A stretch of DNA of 64,000 nt, from the NCBI GenBank assembly GCA_023105745.1, contig JALGQZ010000019.1:4588001-4652000 (forward strand), in the 5' to 3' direction. Below the pieces are notes generated by a model that was not told the DNA's origin, made no database searches, and saw only the letters and a program-made list of their open reading frames with translations. Below are positions 1 through 12,113 of the stretch, in pieces; position 1 is the stretch's first letter, and every line of letters begins with the position of its first letter. This stretch comes from Austropuccinia psidii. Taxonomy: Eukaryota > Basidiomycota > Pucciniomycetes > Pucciniales > Sphaerophragmiaceae. The translations under genes were made by a program, and so were the position numbers.

Positions 1-2224
1 TCAAATTAATAAACTGAGATTTTGTGAATGTTTTAAGGGATAAATTCCTTTTTCTTTGATGTTGAAATATCCGAACTCTAATATAATCAGAGTATCCAGG
101 ACAAGAATTTCAAGCTATTCGGAAACATAATTTTGGATGATATTTTCATGCTGGTTTCTTTTTTATGAAACAGTAATCATTTAGAAACATTTTTTCATAT
201 ATGCATATTTTTGAAAGGACATTGTATATCTATTTGGACCAATGATTTTGCTTTGAGGAAATAACCACACCTTTAACTTAATAAACGGATAAATCTCATT
301 AGAGTGGTAACATATGCCAGCCTTCCCTCTAAGTTCCTCTTGTTTTCTGGGTGCTTCAGTTAAGCCTCGCTTGAAAAAGGTTAAATGAGTACATATAAAT
401 TCTTTTGAGATGTTAATCTTCTTCAAAATTAAATTTTCATAATATTAATCTCTTGACTAATTGAATGCAAGGAATATAATTTAATCTTGAAAAGTATTCT
501 CAATAATTTGAATACTGTTTGGAAAGTAAATGATAGAAAATATACAGAAAAGTAATTAAATACAGTGGACAATTAACACTTGAAAAATTGTTAGAAAATA
601 CATGATTTTTTTTGAATTGATAAAAGTTTCCAATATTTGAAATCCTTCTAGTTTCAGCATATAATCCAAGAAAAAAATCGAGAAGCTTCACATGACATCT
701 GAATTTTTTTTTAAAAATACGCTTATTTTCTATTCAAATGATACAATTAATTCTAAAAGGGGAATTTTTCATGTATTACTGTCAATCGGCTTTTTAAATT
801 TTTATTATCATTCAATTCAAAGATAACTTTCAGAAAAATGGAAAGTACATCAATTGTAAAATAAACATTTTTTATGATGAAGTATTTTTGCTAATTTACC
901 AACGATAAATACAATTTGTGTAGGGATTTGAGAAAACCGGATTGCTTTGAATGGAATTGAGCATTTTCATGTAAAAGATATCTTCAAAAGCTTAGTAAAA
1001 AGGGTATTTTCTTCATCTTATTTCAAATATTGTTCTGTGGCTTATCCATGTATTCCTAAACATAATTTACCCATTTCTAATTCTCCAAAGCATGAACCAT
1101 GAATATTTAGTAGAATTGTTACTATGAATTGAATTACTCAATAAAATGAATACAGTAATAATTCAAAGATCTCCACATAGAATATGTATTTGTATTACTT
1201 AATGGCTAAATTCTTTCCTCAATAGTGACTTGTAACTAGGCATAAAAGCGAGTAAAAAAGACGGGATTCGTGGAGTATATCTCAAACAATCAATATAGCG
1301 GATTTTCTTTTTATTGTAAAGTTTCCCATAGTTTTTTGGAATATAAATGAATAAATTATGAAGGGATCTTTTAATTTTAATCATAACACCTATACGGGTA
1401 AAATTCATCTCTTTAAAGATGATATCACTCACTCTTTAAAAAAAAAAAGATTGATTTTTCTCCATCATTGTAAATCTTGTATAAACCAGAAAGGATTATA
1501 TGTTTATTTAACTTGATAAATTTTCCTTTGTTCATAATAATTAAAAGACGAAAGCTAAACAATGCACATCATTGATGAGACTGTCTTATCCTCTGTGAGG
1601 TACTGAGTCTAAGTCCATGTGAACCTGTTTCAACAGAACCCCTGTGGATATATTTTCCCAGTCTGGTGTTTTATGCTTTAAATCCATCCAAATTTTTGGT
1701 CATTGGTTTTCTTATTGTTACCTAGACTCATCCGATTTCCTTTGTTTCATGGTCCTCAAACTTCACTAAATATTTTTCAGTGGGGTTTCATTCACTGTTT
1801 GAATTATTTCCCCAGACATTCCCCACACTATGAGAGTCATATTAATAAAATTCTTTGTCTTTTCTTGTCCTTTCCTCTCTTGCAAATACCTCTTCCCTCT
1901 CTTTTAGACAACTGTTTGTTTTGAGGAATTTTTTATATATTTCAACCCTCAGAATTCTCTCGAGGCCCAATTATGTACACCTGTATGTCATTGAATCAAT
2001 TCTAGGGTTGTGAATCATAAAATATTGTATTCTGATTTAATTTTACTATGTTAGTTTATATATGTAAATTTATTTTTCAAGGATAGATATTATTTTTCTC
2101 TCAAAAAAATTATATTTCGTTTCAACTATTCCATGACAATAGTAATCATTACTAATATTCAGCTGTCAATAGTATACCCAATTCATTCTTCCAGGAGGAT
2201 ATTATACTTTTTTTTACTAGTTTC
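1..2224. other. AT-rich sequence without recognisable gene
   Basis: Only short reading frames below about 80 codons occur here, with low-complexity, non-conserved translations. I see no domain, splice-framed exon series, tRNA or element terminus. Around 1955-2040 there is a weak copy of the degenerate module described at 2235-2420. Confidence 0.6.
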
Positions 2225-2234
2225 TCCTATTGTG

Positions 2235-2420
2235 TGAATAAGAGTGAAAAACGTGTTTATTTGACGTTTAACGTGTTCATTTAAGTTTGATTATGAAAAA
2301 ACACACATTTTCACAAAACAAAAAGAATTTTGATCACCGCTGTATATATTTGAGGTTTGGGGTGAAATTATGTTTGCCCGTACATAAGTTCGTCGCCTCT
2401 AGAGGTCCAAAAATAAAATA
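2235..2420 (+). repeat. degenerate flanking repeat module, left copy
   Basis: This stretch resembles 22880-23062 on the other side of the copia array. Shared landmarks come in the same order: a GTGTTTATTT block, AAAACACA, TATATATTTG, then GAAATTATGT or GAAATTGTAT followed by a CCC(G/A)TACATAA block, a CCTNTAGAGG block, and an AAATATTGTATT-like block. It is non-coding and diverged. I infer an old dispersed repeat into which the copia element inserted. Confidence 0.55.
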
Positions 2421-2739
2421 TTGTATTATAATTTACTTGTATTATTTTTGTGAAAATATCAGAGCGTTTCTCCAATCGTCTGAATTAAACATTTCCCAGT
2501 ACCTAAGCTACAAATACATAAGGAAGTGCACATCAATGCACTCCTTATTTCCGTGCTCTTAAGCTGTTGAAAACTACTTATAAGCACAGCCATCACTGTC
2601 AGATTCTAAGAAAAAGAAAATCATCAGTTGTTGTTTTCCTGTACTCGCATTAAATTCATTCCTACCCCTGAGAGTGTTACGACTAAAAGTCGTTCACCCT
2701 CTTTTTTATTTACTCGAAATCATAACTCTGCAAGCAGCA

Positions 2740-2744
2740 GTTGT
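2740..2744 (+). repeat. target-site duplication, left (GTTGT)
   Basis: GTTGT stands directly before the first base of the leftmost copia LTR and recurs directly after the last base of the rightmost LTR at 21052-21056. None of the internal LTRs is flanked by it. This is the 5-bp duplication expected of one integration event. Confidence 0.85.
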
Positions 2745-2833
2745 TAAAAGAATATGAAACTGAAGGTGAACAACACAATATAATACACAGATCAACTTGG
2801 AACAACGAATACGACGATCTAGGATGCAACACT

Positions 2834-3031
2834 CTAAACTCGAGACTCTCTGAGTTTAGTGTAGATGATAAGTAACTAATGGTACACGCGTTAGTTAATC
2901 ACTACTATGATCGAAATGACAAATATTAAATAAAGAGAGTGTACAACGATTAGTTGTATCACTCTTAGTTTTTACTAATGAGGTAATAAAACTGAGGAGC
3001 ACTAAGGATTCTGAGAAACAATCCTTTGTGC
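2834..3031. other. five consecutive stem-loops in the LTR
   Basis: Five inverted repeats follow one another. 2834-2859 has perfect 8-bp arms (CTAAACTC/GAGTTTAG). 2873-2897 has perfect 7-bp arms (TAACTAA/TTAGTTA). 2936-2965 has about 12-bp arms with a bulge. 2967-2993 has about 7-bp arms with a bulge. 2999-3031 has 12-bp arms with one mismatch. In element sense they lie downstream of the TATA-like box, where R-U5 and the RNA leader should be. The same set recurs in each LTR at +4469 steps. Confidence 0.75.
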
Positions 3032-3098
3032 TTATAAGCTGATTGTCATCTTAAGGGCACGGTTTTAAGTATGACGTCACAATGCTCTTATTACGTCA
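3031..3098 (-). promoter_or_regulatory. putative U3 promoter: two CRE-like sites and a TATA-like box
   Basis: Plus-strand TGACGTCA at 3072-3079 is a perfect CRE/ATF palindrome. TTACGTCA at 3091-3098 is a near copy, 19 bp away centre to centre, close to two helical turns. In element sense both read as TGTGACGT direct repeats. CTTATAAG at 3031-3038 lies downstream in element sense and could be a TATA box. Present in all five LTRs. bZIP control is an inference from the motif. Confidence 0.5.
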
Positions 3099-3159
3099 CA
3101 TCACTCTTTACCGTCTAGCTTAGAAAACTAGTTGCATGATTGAGGTTTAGGAGAAGCGC

Positions 3160-6100
3160 TTAGATACTTTTTACACCCCCTTTTTCTCCTAACCTCATTA
3201 AGTTGAGTTTACTCATTGCTCGAACAATCGCTGGCTTGCATACTGATTTTGTGAGGAAATCTGCCAGCATGGCTGCTGTAGGTGTGTAGACTAATAAGAT
3301 TTTCGAATTCTTGATGACCTCCCTAATGAAGTGAAGTTGTATCTCAACATGCTTCATTCTTCGAGAGTTGGCGTTGCAATCGCTGTTTGCGGTGTTGATA
3401 CAGCCTTGATTATCTTTGTAGATTTTCATTGGCTGAGAGGTGTTGGTGAGCTCTAATTCTTCGCAGAATTGCTGGAACCAGAGCACTTCGCTTGCCAAGT
3501 TGCACAACGACTTGTATTCTGCTTCTGCAGACGAAAGTGATACTGTCGGCTGCTTCTTGGTTTTCCAAATTACCAGACCTTCATTAAGTAAAATCAGATA
3601 TCCCGATACTGAACGACGTGTCACTCGACAATTACCCCAATCCGCATCGGAATAGGCTACTGCCTCATGAATTATTCCCCGCTTGTAGCTGATGCACATA
3701 CTTGAAGTGCCTCTCAAGTACCTTAGTACGTGCATGAAGGCCTTCCAGTGGTTCATTCCTGGTTTTTCTAGAAATTGAGACAGGGCACTCACAGCGTACG
3801 ATATGTCAGGTCTAGTTGCAGTGCTAATGTAGCTTAGACTCCCGATTGCGCTTCTATAATTAAGATTCGATTTTTCAAATTCATCTAATTCATTCGAGGT
3901 TGCTGCTTCGAGATGCTCATTCGGGATCAAAGGGGTTGCTACACTCCGACAATCGTTCATGCCATATAGATCCAAAACTGACTCAACATAATGTTCTTGT
4001 GTTAGTCGTATGGAGTCGATGTCATGATGTATCTTGATTCCTAGAAGGAGATTTGCTTGTCCTAGTAGCTTAGTTTTGAATTCTTGCTCAATCTCTTTTT
4101 TGAATTTGTCAAGGTCTTTACCGAATATCGCTATATCATCGACATGCACAAAAATCCAGATTGGGCAGTTGTCTTTTCGATGGAATACGCATGGATCAGA
4201 CACTGCCGCTTTGAAGCCTGTCATCGCTAACCAGTTGGAGAGACGATTGTACCATGCTCTAGGAGCTTGACGTAGGCCATAAATTGCTTTATGCAGTTTA
4301 AGGCATGAGGTTTGCTTGTCCAAGTCCAGTCCCTGCGGAATTGAGAGGAACACGTCCTCTTCGAGCGGTGCATTGAGAAAAGCGCTCTTGATATCAAGTT
4401 GCTCGAATTTAAGGTTGTGCGAAGCAGCGAAAGAAATGAGAGTTCTCAGTGAGTTTAATCGGCCTGTTGGTGCAAATGTTTTTGAGAAATCCACGCCATG
4501 AGTTTGCGAGAATCCTTGAGCACATAGTCGTGCTTTGTGTTCAAGAATCGTATTGTGTTCATCTTGTTTTGTCTTGAAGACCCAGGTCGTTCCGATCAAC
4601 TTGGTGTGCTTGGGAATTGGAACAATTTCCCATACATTTAGCTCGCTCATTGTACGAAGTTCTTTTCTGATAGCTTGCAGCCATTGGTCAGCGTTGTCGG
4701 ACCTGATTGCCTGTCTGTAGGATGCTGGATCACCCAAATTCGATGAAGTCATGAGTGCTTTCGGACGTCTGGGATAAGGAAGAATATGCTCTGCTCGAAT
4801 TTCAGAAGAGATCAAGGTTGGATGTCTGGGTCCAATTATTTTAATTCTTTGACTTTCCTCGATTACTCGTTCATCACTGTTACTCTGCTCTTCTTCGCTT
4901 TCTTCTTCAGCAAGGTCTTGGTTGCTTACGATTTCATTTTCTACCGGCTCTTCTATGAAATCAAAGTACTTTTCCTCCTCCTCTACCAGTAACACCTCTT
5001 CACCGCAATCCAGATCATCTTCATCAGATTGTGGTGTTTGTTTTCTGAGAGAGGGAAACACATTTTCAAAGAAAATGACATGCCTTGTAATGAAAACTTT
5101 CTTGTCACTTAATTTTAGTACGCGATATGCTGGACTTTCATAGTCAAAGCCAAGTAGGATTCCCATCTCCCCAGTGGGTGCCAACTTCCACGGTCGTTTT
5201 TGTTTTGGTACCGCGAAGACAACCTTACAGCCAAAAGTCCTTAGGTTCTTGATTTTTGGTGAGGATCCTGTCCATAGGCGAAGCGGAGAAAGGTTTTGTC
5301 TTGAGGGAGTTGGGATTAGATTTGTCAGGAGAGTGGAATGATTAACTGCCTCTGCCCAATACTGATTCGGAAGATTTGACTCAAGCAGTAGGCAGCGAGC
5401 TTTTTCAAGAATTGTCCTATTTGCGCGTTCAGCAAATCCATTCAGTTGGGGAGTATATGGTGGTGAAGCAACATGGACAAATCCACTTTCGTCAGCAAGT
5501 TTTTGAAATTCGGCATTTAAGAACTCTCCTCCCCTATCTGATACAATCTTCTTAATTTTCGTTCCTTGTGTGGTTTTGATTAGGTTCTTGACTGCTATAA
5601 ATTCTTTCAATGCCTCTGATTTATGTTTTAAAAATCTGGCGAATTTGAAGGCTGTGTGCTGATCCACGACCGTTAGAAAGTACCGGTATACGGACACAGA
5701 AGGCGGCGAGATTGGTCCTACCAGGTCAAGATGCAGGCAGTCTAGCGGTCTTTCCACCTTGTCAAAGTGGCTGTTGAAAGGCTTTAGCGTCATTTTTCCT
5801 CTTACACATACATCGCAGTGTTCCTTGTCAGAGATTGGGAGACCCATCGATTTTAATACTTGATTGCTAGGATGTCCTAACCTACTGTGCCAGCAAGTTC
5901 CACTATGCACAGTGGTTAGCAGGGCAGCATGCTTATTGAAGCTGGAGATCATGAGGTTGTTTAATATTTGGCCTTCGAGGATTGCGATGTTTTCTTTGAT
6001 TATTTTAAATTTTCCATTTTCTTTAAGAATCGTGATTGAGCCTTCAAACATTTCCAGTAAGCTGATCAAGTTCCTTGACAGGTTTGGGACGTACAAGCAA

Positions 6101-7161
6101 TTTTGTAGAACAAGTTTGTTATTGTTCGTCGTAATGGTTACGATACCTTTTCCAGGTGAAATTAGATTACTGGTAGGATCACTGGTGGCAATTTTCAGCT
6201 CTTTGGTTTTTATGAAGTTGACAAATAACCTTTTGTCATTGAACATGTGGTGAGTGGCACCACAGTCGACTACGAGACTATTTTCTTCTGTCATGTTCAG
6301 TGTTTTACTTGTTAGGAGAGCTGATTCCCCTGTTTGGTGCGTTTCGGCGTCATTGTCCTGCTTTCCGTTTTTTTTCCTACCCCTATTGGATGGTGGTCGT
6401 AGTTCTGGGTGTTCTACCCAGCAACTATTTTCTTTATGAGTAGTATTTTTAGGATTGTGTTTGCCATTTTGGCAAACATACAGGATTTTATAAGGGTAAG
6501 ATGTCACATTGCTGAGTAGAGCTGACATTTTTGAGGAGTCAGATTCTTTGTTTGAAGAGTTGATATCTTTTGTTTTTTGATGATTAATCAAATCTAACAG
6601 CTTGTTCATAACTATCTCCGGTCTAGCTACAGATTCCCCACTCATTACCAGGTTGTCAATGATGTGGTCGTAGGTATTACAGTCCCTTGTTATTTTACCC
6701 AAAATGGAGTAGGCTAGAATCTCATTAGGTATTACTATGCCTATGCTGGAGATGTCTAGTAGTAATGTCTGGCATTTTTCAATGTATTCTTCAATGTTGC
6801 CGTTGAACTTCAAGCACTCCCATCGTAGCCAGATTCTTCCTTTGTTGATGAACGTTTGTGGAGCAAATTTTGAGTGTATTTTGGACCACAAAGAATTTGC
6901 ACTGCAGACAGTGTGAGAATCTACTACACTAATAAAAACATTGTGATCGAGTTTGTTGCTTATTAGGCTGACTGCCTCGTCGTTAGCTAAGTTCCATTTT
7001 TCCAGTGATTCTGGAGTTGAATCATCAGGAGCTTGATTTGTACATACAGAATATAGGCGTCGTGCACGAAGTTCTATATTCATTTTGATGTGCCATAAGG
7101 TGTAATTTGACCCATCTAAGATAGGTATGTTGTTCGATTCCCTATGAATGATCTTGTCCAT
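3160..7161 (-). CDS. copia gag-pol polyprotein, unit 1
   Basis: A single 1333-codon frame encodes the structural and replication proteins of a Ty1/copia element. The N-terminal Gag carries a variant zinc motif near residues 230-255 (Cys, His, His, Cys then an HPE triplet). The protease has Asp-Cys-Gly-Ala-Thr at 299-303, with Cys where Ser or Thr is usual. The GAG-pre-integrase zinc motif is at about 425-452 (HxxxxxH, CDVC). The integrase triad is D479, D542, E578 (D-x35-E). An acidic linker spans about 710-770. RT has LDIKSAF with D923 and VDD at 1007-1009. RNase H follows, with SDADWG near 1180 and SSAEAEY. The ATG at 7161 is 52 bp from the LTR. No frameshift separates gag and pol. The stop lies 16 bp inside LTR 1. 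Confidence 0.95.
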   Translation of the reverse strand: MDKIIHRESNNIPILDGSNYTLWHIKMNIELRARRLYSVCTNQAPDDSTPESLEKWNLANDEAVSLISNKLDHNVFISVVDSHTVCSANSLWSKIHSKFAPQTFINKGRIWLRWECLKFNGNIEEYIEKCQTLLLDISSIGIVIPNEILAYSILGKITRDCNTYDHIIDNLVMSGESVARPEIVMNKLLDLINHQKTKDINSSNKESDSSKMSALLSNVTSYPYKILYVCQNGKHNPKNTTHKENSCWVEHPELRPPSNRGRKKNGKQDNDAETHQTGESALLTSKTLNMTEENSLVVDCGATHHMFNDKRLFVNFIKTKELKIATSDPTSNLISPGKGIVTITTNNNKLVLQNCLYVPNLSRNLISLLEMFEGSITILKENGKFKIIKENIAILEGQILNNLMISSFNKHAALLTTVHSGTCWHSRLGHPSNQVLKSMGLPISDKEHCDVCVRGKMTLKPFNSHFDKVERPLDCLHLDLVGPISPPSVSVYRYFLTVVDQHTAFKFARFLKHKSEALKEFIAVKNLIKTTQGTKIKKIVSDRGGEFLNAEFQKLADESGFVHVASPPYTPQLNGFAERANRTILEKARCLLLESNLPNQYWAEAVNHSTLLTNLIPTPSRQNLSPLRLWTGSSPKIKNLRTFGCKVVFAVPKQKRPWKLAPTGEMGILLGFDYESPAYRVLKLSDKKVFITRHVIFFENVFPSLRKQTPQSDEDDLDCGEEVLLVEEEEKYFDFIEEPVENEIVSNQDLAEEESEEEQSNSDERVIEESQRIKIIGPRHPTLISSEIRAEHILPYPRRPKALMTSSNLGDPASYRQAIRSDNADQWLQAIRKELRTMSELNVWEIVPIPKHTKLIGTTWVFKTKQDEHNTILEHKARLCAQGFSQTHGVDFSKTFAPTGRLNSLRTLISFAASHNLKFEQLDIKSAFLNAPLEEDVFLSIPQGLDLDKQTSCLKLHKAIYGLRQAPRAWYNRLSNWLAMTGFKAAVSDPCVFHRKDNCPIWIFVHVDDIAIFGKDLDKFKKEIEQEFKTKLLGQANLLLGIKIHHDIDSIRLTQEHYVESVLDLYGMNDCRSVATPLIPNEHLEAATSNELDEFEKSNLNYRSAIGSLSYISTATRPDISYAVSALSQFLEKPGMNHWKAFMHVLRYLRGTSSMCISYKRGIIHEAVAYSDADWGNCRVTRRSVSGYLILLNEGLVIWKTKKQPTVSLSSAEAEYKSLCNLASEVLWFQQFCEELELTNTSQPMKIYKDNQGCINTANSDCNANSRRMKHVEIQLHFIREVIKNSKILLVYTPTAAMLADFLTKSVCKPAIVRAMSKLNLMRLGEKGGVKSI
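3176..3189 (-). other. polypurine tract of copia unit 1
   Basis: In element sense this is GGAGAAAAAGGGGG immediately before the TG of the 3' LTR, the usual position of the plus-strand primer. It is also coding sequence for the end of gag-pol. Equivalent tracts start at 7645, 12114 and 16583. Confidence 0.85.
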
Positions 7162-7193
7162 TATTGCTGTCGTTCACCTTTTATTGAGAAATT

Positions 7194-7213
7194 GAGCTTC
7201 GAGACTGTAAATC
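7194..7213 (-). other. putative primer-binding site of copia unit 1 (tRNA-Tyr half)
   Basis: The plus strand next to the LTR ends in AGACTGTAAATC at 7202-7213. From memory this equals the anticodon arm of eukaryotic tRNA-Tyr (anticodon GTA, loop CTGTAAA). The RNA would be complementary to it, with the primer 3' end at about tRNA nucleotide 40. No TGG complementary to a tRNA CCA end is present. Drosophila copia and yeast Ty5 are known to prime from tRNA halves cut in the anticodon region. Repeated at 11663-11682, 16132-16151 and 20601-20620. Confidence 0.6.
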
Positions 7214-7644
7214 TAAAAGAATATGAAACTGAAGGTGAACAACACAATATAATACACAGATCAACTTGGAACAACGAATACGACGATCTAGGATGCAACA
7301 CTCTAAACTCGAGACTCTCTGAGTTTAGTGTAGATGATAAGTAACTAATGGTACACGCGTTAGTTAATCACTACTATGATCGAAATGACAAATATTAAAT
7401 AAAGAGAGTGTACAACGATTAGTTGTATCACTCTTAGTTTTTACTAATGAGGTAATAAAACTGAGGAGCACTAAGGATTCTGAGAAACAATCCTTTGTGC
7501 TTATAAGCTGATTGTCATCTTAAGGGCACGGTTTTAAGTATGACGTCACAATGCTCTTATTACGTCACATCACTCTTTACCGTCTAGCTTAGAAAACTAG
7601 TTGCATGATTGAGGTTTAGGAGAAGCGCTTAGATACTTTTTACA
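7214..7644 (-). repeat. copia LTR 2 (shared by units 1 and 2)
   Basis: 431 bp, apparently identical to LTR 1. It is the 5' LTR of unit 1 and the 3' LTR of unit 2, abutted by a primer site on the left and a polypurine tract on the right. No target duplication lies on either side, so it was not made by an independent insertion. Confidence 0.92.
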
Positions 7645-10600
7645 CCCCCTTTTTCTCCTAACCTCATTAAGTTGAGTTTACTCATTGCTCGAACAATCGC
7701 TGGCTTGCATACTGATTTTGTGAGGAAATCTGCCAGCATGGCTGCTGTAGGTGTGTAGACTAATAAGATTTTCGAATTCTTGATGACCTCCCTAATGAAG
7801 TGAAGTTGTATCTCAACATGCTTCATTCTTCGAGAGTTGGCGTTGCAATCGCTGTTTGCGGTGTTGATACAGCCTTGATTATCTTTGTAGATTTTCATTG
7901 GCTGAGAGGTGTTGGTGAGCTCTAATTCTTCGCAGAATTGCTGGAACCAGAGCACTTCGCTTGCCAAGTTGCACAACGACTTGTATTCTGCTTCTGCAGA
8001 CGAAAGTGATACTGTCGGCTGCTTCTTGGTTTTCCAAATTACCAGACCTTCATTAAGTAAAATCAGATATCCCGATACTGAACGACGTGTCACTCGACAA
8101 TTACCCCAATCCGCATCGGAATAGGCTACTGCCTCATGAATTATTCCCCGCTTGTAGCTGATGCACATACTTGAAGTGCCTCTCAAGTACCTTAGTACGT
8201 GCATGAAGGCCTTCCAGTGGTTCATTCCTGGTTTTTCTAGAAATTGAGACAGGGCACTCACAGCGTACGATATGTCAGGTCTAGTTGCAGTGCTAATGTA
8301 GCTTAGACTCCCGATTGCGCTTCTATAATTAAGATTCGATTTTTCAAATTCATCTAATTCATTCGAGGTTGCTGCTTCGAGATGCTCATTCGGGATCAAA
8401 GGGGTTGCTACACTCCGACAATCGTTCATGCCATATAGATCCAAAACTGACTCAACATAATGTTCTTGTGTTAGTCGTATGGAGTCGATGTCATGATGTA
8501 TCTTGATTCCTAGAAGGAGATTTGCTTGTCCTAGTAGCTTAGTTTTGAATTCTTGCTCAATCTCTTTTTTGAATTTGTCAAGGTCTTTACCGAATATCGC
8601 TATATCATCGACATGCACAAAAATCCAGATTGGGCAGTTGTCTTTTCGATGGAATACGCATGGATCAGACACTGCCGCTTTGAAGCCTGTCATCGCTAAC
8701 CAGTTGGAGAGACGATTGTACCATGCTCTAGGAGCTTGACGTAGGCCATAAATTGCTTTATGCAGTTTAAGGCATGAGGTTTGCTTGTCCAAGTCCAGTC
8801 CCTGCGGAATTGAGAGGAACACGTCCTCTTCGAGCGGTGCATTGAGAAAAGCGCTCTTGATATCAAGTTGCTCGAATTTAAGGTTGTGCGAAGCAGCGAA
8901 AGAAATGAGAGTTCTCAGTGAGTTTAATCGGCCTGTTGGTGCAAATGTTTTTGAGAAATCCACGCCATGAGTTTGCGAGAATCCTTGAGCACATAGTCGT
9001 GCTTTGTGTTCAAGAATCGTATTGTGTTCATCTTGTTTTGTCTTGAAGACCCAGGTCGTTCCGATCAACTTGGTGTGCTTGGGAATTGGAACAATTTCCC
9101 ATACATTTAGCTCGCTCATTGTACGAAGTTCTTTTCTGATAGCTTGCAGCCATTGGTCAGCGTTGTCGGACCTGATTGCCTGTCTGTAGGATGCTGGATC
9201 ACCCAAATTCGATGAAGTCATGAGTGCTTTCGGACGTCTGGGATAAGGAAGAATATGCTCTGCTCGAATTTCAGAAGAGATCAAGGTTGGATGTCTGGGT
9301 CCAATTATTTTAATTCTTTGACTTTCCTCGATTACTCGTTCATCACTGTTACTCTGCTCTTCTTCGCTTTCTTCTTCAGCAAGGTCTTGGTTGCTTACGA
9401 TTTCATTTTCTACCGGCTCTTCTATGAAATCAAAGTACTTTTCCTCCTCCTCTACCAGTAACACCTCTTCACCGCAATCCAGATCATCTTCATCAGATTG
9501 TGGTGTTTGTTTTCTGAGAGAGGGAAACACATTTTCAAAGAAAATGACATGCCTTGTAATGAAAACTTTCTTGTCACTTAATTTTAGTACGCGATATGCT
9601 GGACTTTCATAGTCAAAGCCAAGTAGGATTCCCATCTCCCCAGTGGGTGCCAACTTCCACGGTCGTTTTTGTTTTGGTACCGCGAAGACAACCTTACAGC
9701 CAAAAGTCCTTAGGTTCTTGATTTTTGGTGAGGATCCTGTCCATAGGCGAAGCGGAGAAAGGTTTTGTCTTGAGGGAGTTGGGATTAGATTTGTCAGGAG
9801 AGTGGAATGATTAACTGCCTCTGCCCAATACTGATTCGGAAGATTTGACTCAAGCAGTAGGCAGCGAGCTTTTTCAAGAATTGTCCTATTTGCGCGTTCA
9901 GCAAATCCATTCAGTTGGGGAGTATATGGTGGTGAAGCAACATGGACAAATCCACTTTCGTCAGCAAGTTTTTGAAATTCGGCATTTAAGAACTCTCCTC
10001 CCCTATCTGATACAATCTTCTTAATTTTCGTTCCTTGTGTGGTTTTGATTAGGTTCTTGACTGCTATAAATTCTTTCAATGCCTCTGATTTATGTTTTAA
10101 AAATCTGGCGAATTTGAAGGCTGTGTGCTGATCCACGACCGTTAGAAAGTACCGGTATACGGACACAGAAGGCGGCGAGATTGGTCCTACCAGGTCAAGA
10201 TGCAGGCAGTCTAGCGGTCTTTCCACCTTGTCAAAGTGGCTGTTGAAAGGCTTTAGCGTCATTTTTCCTCTTACACATACATCGCAGTGTTCCTTGTCAG
10301 AGATTGGGAGACCCATCGATTTTAATACTTGATTGCTAGGATGTCCTAACCTACTGTGCCAGCAAGTTCCACTATGCACAGTGGTTAGCAGGGCAGCATG
10401 CTTATTGAAGCTGGAGATCATGAGGTTGTTTAATATTTGGCCTTCGAGGATTGCGATGTTTTCTTTGATTATTTTAAATTTTCCATTTTCTTTAAGAATC
10501 GTGATTGAGCCTTCAAACATTTCCAGTAAGCTGATCAAGTTCCTTGACAGGTTTGGGACGTACAAGCAATTTTGTAGAACAAGTTTGTTATTGTTCGTCG

Positions 10601-11630
10601 TAATGGTTACGATACCTTTTCCAGGTGAAATTAGATTACTGGTAGGATCACTGGTGGCAATTTTCAGCTCTTTGGTTTTTATGAAGTTGACAAATAACCT
10701 TTTGTCATTGAACATGTGGTGAGTGGCACCACAGTCGACTACGAGACTATTTTCTTCTGTCATGTTCAGTGTTTTACTTGTTAGGAGAGCTGATTCCCCT
10801 GTTTGGTGCGTTTCGGCGTCATTGTCCTGCTTTCCGTTTTTTTTCCTACCCCTATTGGATGGTGGTCGTAGTTCTGGGTGTTCTACCCAGCAACTATTTT
10901 CTTTATGAGTAGTATTTTTAGGATTGTGTTTGCCATTTTGGCAAACATACAGGATTTTATAAGGGTAAGATGTCACATTGCTGAGTAGAGCTGACATTTT
11001 TGAGGAGTCAGATTCTTTGTTTGAAGAGTTGATATCTTTTGTTTTTTGATGATTAATCAAATCTAACAGCTTGTTCATAACTATCTCCGGTCTAGCTACA
11101 GATTCCCCACTCATTACCAGGTTGTCAATGATGTGGTCGTAGGTATTACAGTCCCTTGTTATTTTACCCAAAATGGAGTAGGCTAGAATCTCATTAGGTA
11201 TTACTATGCCTATGCTGGAGATGTCTAGTAGTAATGTCTGGCATTTTTCAATGTATTCTTCAATGTTGCCGTTGAACTTCAAGCACTCCCATCGTAGCCA
11301 GATTCTTCCTTTGTTGATGAACGTTTGTGGAGCAAATTTTGAGTGTATTTTGGACCACAAAGAATTTGCACTGCAGACAGTGTGAGAATCTACTACACTA
11401 ATAAAAACATTGTGATCGAGTTTGTTGCTTATTAGGCTGACTGCCTCGTCGTTAGCTAAGTTCCATTTTTCCAGTGATTCTGGAGTTGAATCATCAGGAG
11501 CTTGATTTGTACATACAGAATATAGGCGTCGTGCACGAAGTTCTATATTCATTTTGATGTGCCATAAGGTGTAATTTGACCCATCTAAGATAGGTATGTT
11601 GTTCGATTCCCTATGAATGATCTTGTCCAT
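7629..11630 (-). CDS. copia gag-pol polyprotein, unit 2
   Basis: The 1333-residue product is identical to that of unit 1, with all Gag, protease, integrase, RT and RNase H motifs kept. The frame again ends 16 bp inside the neighbouring LTR. Full identity over the protein points to very recent duplication or gene conversion, or to repeat expansion during assembly. Confidence 0.95.
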   Translation of the reverse strand: MDKIIHRESNNIPILDGSNYTLWHIKMNIELRARRLYSVCTNQAPDDSTPESLEKWNLANDEAVSLISNKLDHNVFISVVDSHTVCSANSLWSKIHSKFAPQTFINKGRIWLRWECLKFNGNIEEYIEKCQTLLLDISSIGIVIPNEILAYSILGKITRDCNTYDHIIDNLVMSGESVARPEIVMNKLLDLINHQKTKDINSSNKESDSSKMSALLSNVTSYPYKILYVCQNGKHNPKNTTHKENSCWVEHPELRPPSNRGRKKNGKQDNDAETHQTGESALLTSKTLNMTEENSLVVDCGATHHMFNDKRLFVNFIKTKELKIATSDPTSNLISPGKGIVTITTNNNKLVLQNCLYVPNLSRNLISLLEMFEGSITILKENGKFKIIKENIAILEGQILNNLMISSFNKHAALLTTVHSGTCWHSRLGHPSNQVLKSMGLPISDKEHCDVCVRGKMTLKPFNSHFDKVERPLDCLHLDLVGPISPPSVSVYRYFLTVVDQHTAFKFARFLKHKSEALKEFIAVKNLIKTTQGTKIKKIVSDRGGEFLNAEFQKLADESGFVHVASPPYTPQLNGFAERANRTILEKARCLLLESNLPNQYWAEAVNHSTLLTNLIPTPSRQNLSPLRLWTGSSPKIKNLRTFGCKVVFAVPKQKRPWKLAPTGEMGILLGFDYESPAYRVLKLSDKKVFITRHVIFFENVFPSLRKQTPQSDEDDLDCGEEVLLVEEEEKYFDFIEEPVENEIVSNQDLAEEESEEEQSNSDERVIEESQRIKIIGPRHPTLISSEIRAEHILPYPRRPKALMTSSNLGDPASYRQAIRSDNADQWLQAIRKELRTMSELNVWEIVPIPKHTKLIGTTWVFKTKQDEHNTILEHKARLCAQGFSQTHGVDFSKTFAPTGRLNSLRTLISFAASHNLKFEQLDIKSAFLNAPLEEDVFLSIPQGLDLDKQTSCLKLHKAIYGLRQAPRAWYNRLSNWLAMTGFKAAVSDPCVFHRKDNCPIWIFVHVDDIAIFGKDLDKFKKEIEQEFKTKLLGQANLLLGIKIHHDIDSIRLTQEHYVESVLDLYGMNDCRSVATPLIPNEHLEAATSNELDEFEKSNLNYRSAIGSLSYISTATRPDISYAVSALSQFLEKPGMNHWKAFMHVLRYLRGTSSMCISYKRGIIHEAVAYSDADWGNCRVTRRSVSGYLILLNEGLVIWKTKKQPTVSLSSAEAEYKSLCNLASEVLWFQQFCEELELTNTSQPMKIYKDNQGCINTANSDCNANSRRMKHVEIQLHFIREVIKNSKILLVYTPTAAMLADFLTKSVCKPAIVRAMSKLNLMRLGEKGGVKSI

Positions 11631-11682
11631 TATTGCTGTCGTTCACCTTTTATTGAGAAATTGAGCTTCGAGACTGTAAATC

Positions 11683-12113
11683 TAAAAGAATATGAAACTG
11701 AAGGTGAACAACACAATATAATACACAGATCAACTTGGAACAACGAATACGACGATCTAGGATGCAACACTCTAAACTCGAGACTCTCTGAGTTTAGTGT
11801 AGATGATAAGTAACTAATGGTACACGCGTTAGTTAATCACTACTATGATCGAAATGACAAATATTAAATAAAGAGAGTGTACAACGATTAGTTGTATCAC
11901 TCTTAGTTTTTACTAATGAGGTAATAAAACTGAGGAGCACTAAGGATTCTGAGAAACAATCCTTTGTGCTTATAAGCTGATTGTCATCTTAAGGGCACGG
12001 TTTTAAGTATGACGTCACAATGCTCTTATTACGTCACATCACTCTTTACCGTCTAGCTTAGAAAACTAGTTGCATGATTGAGGTTTAGGAGAAGCGCTTA
12101 GATACTTTTTACA
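11683..12113 (-). repeat. copia LTR 3 (shared by units 2 and 3)
   Basis: 431 bp at exactly +4469 from LTR 2, apparently identical in sequence. It is flanked by the primer site of unit 2 and the polypurine tract of unit 3. Confidence 0.92.

Larger units (their letters stand above)
2745..3175 (-). repeat. copia LTR 1 (3' LTR of the leftmost unit)
   Basis: The left boundary is set by the target duplication at 2740-2744 and the right boundary by the pyrimidine run that starts at 3176. In element sense it starts TGTAAAAAG and ends CTTTTA, so the ends are TG...TA rather than TG...CA. It looks identical to LTRs 2 to 4. Confidence 0.9.

Noticed and set aside
5864..6253. Plus-strand 129-codon frame repeated in every copia unit
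   Set aside because: It lies antisense to the gag-pol frame and recurs only because the unit recurs; no domain or promoter supports it.
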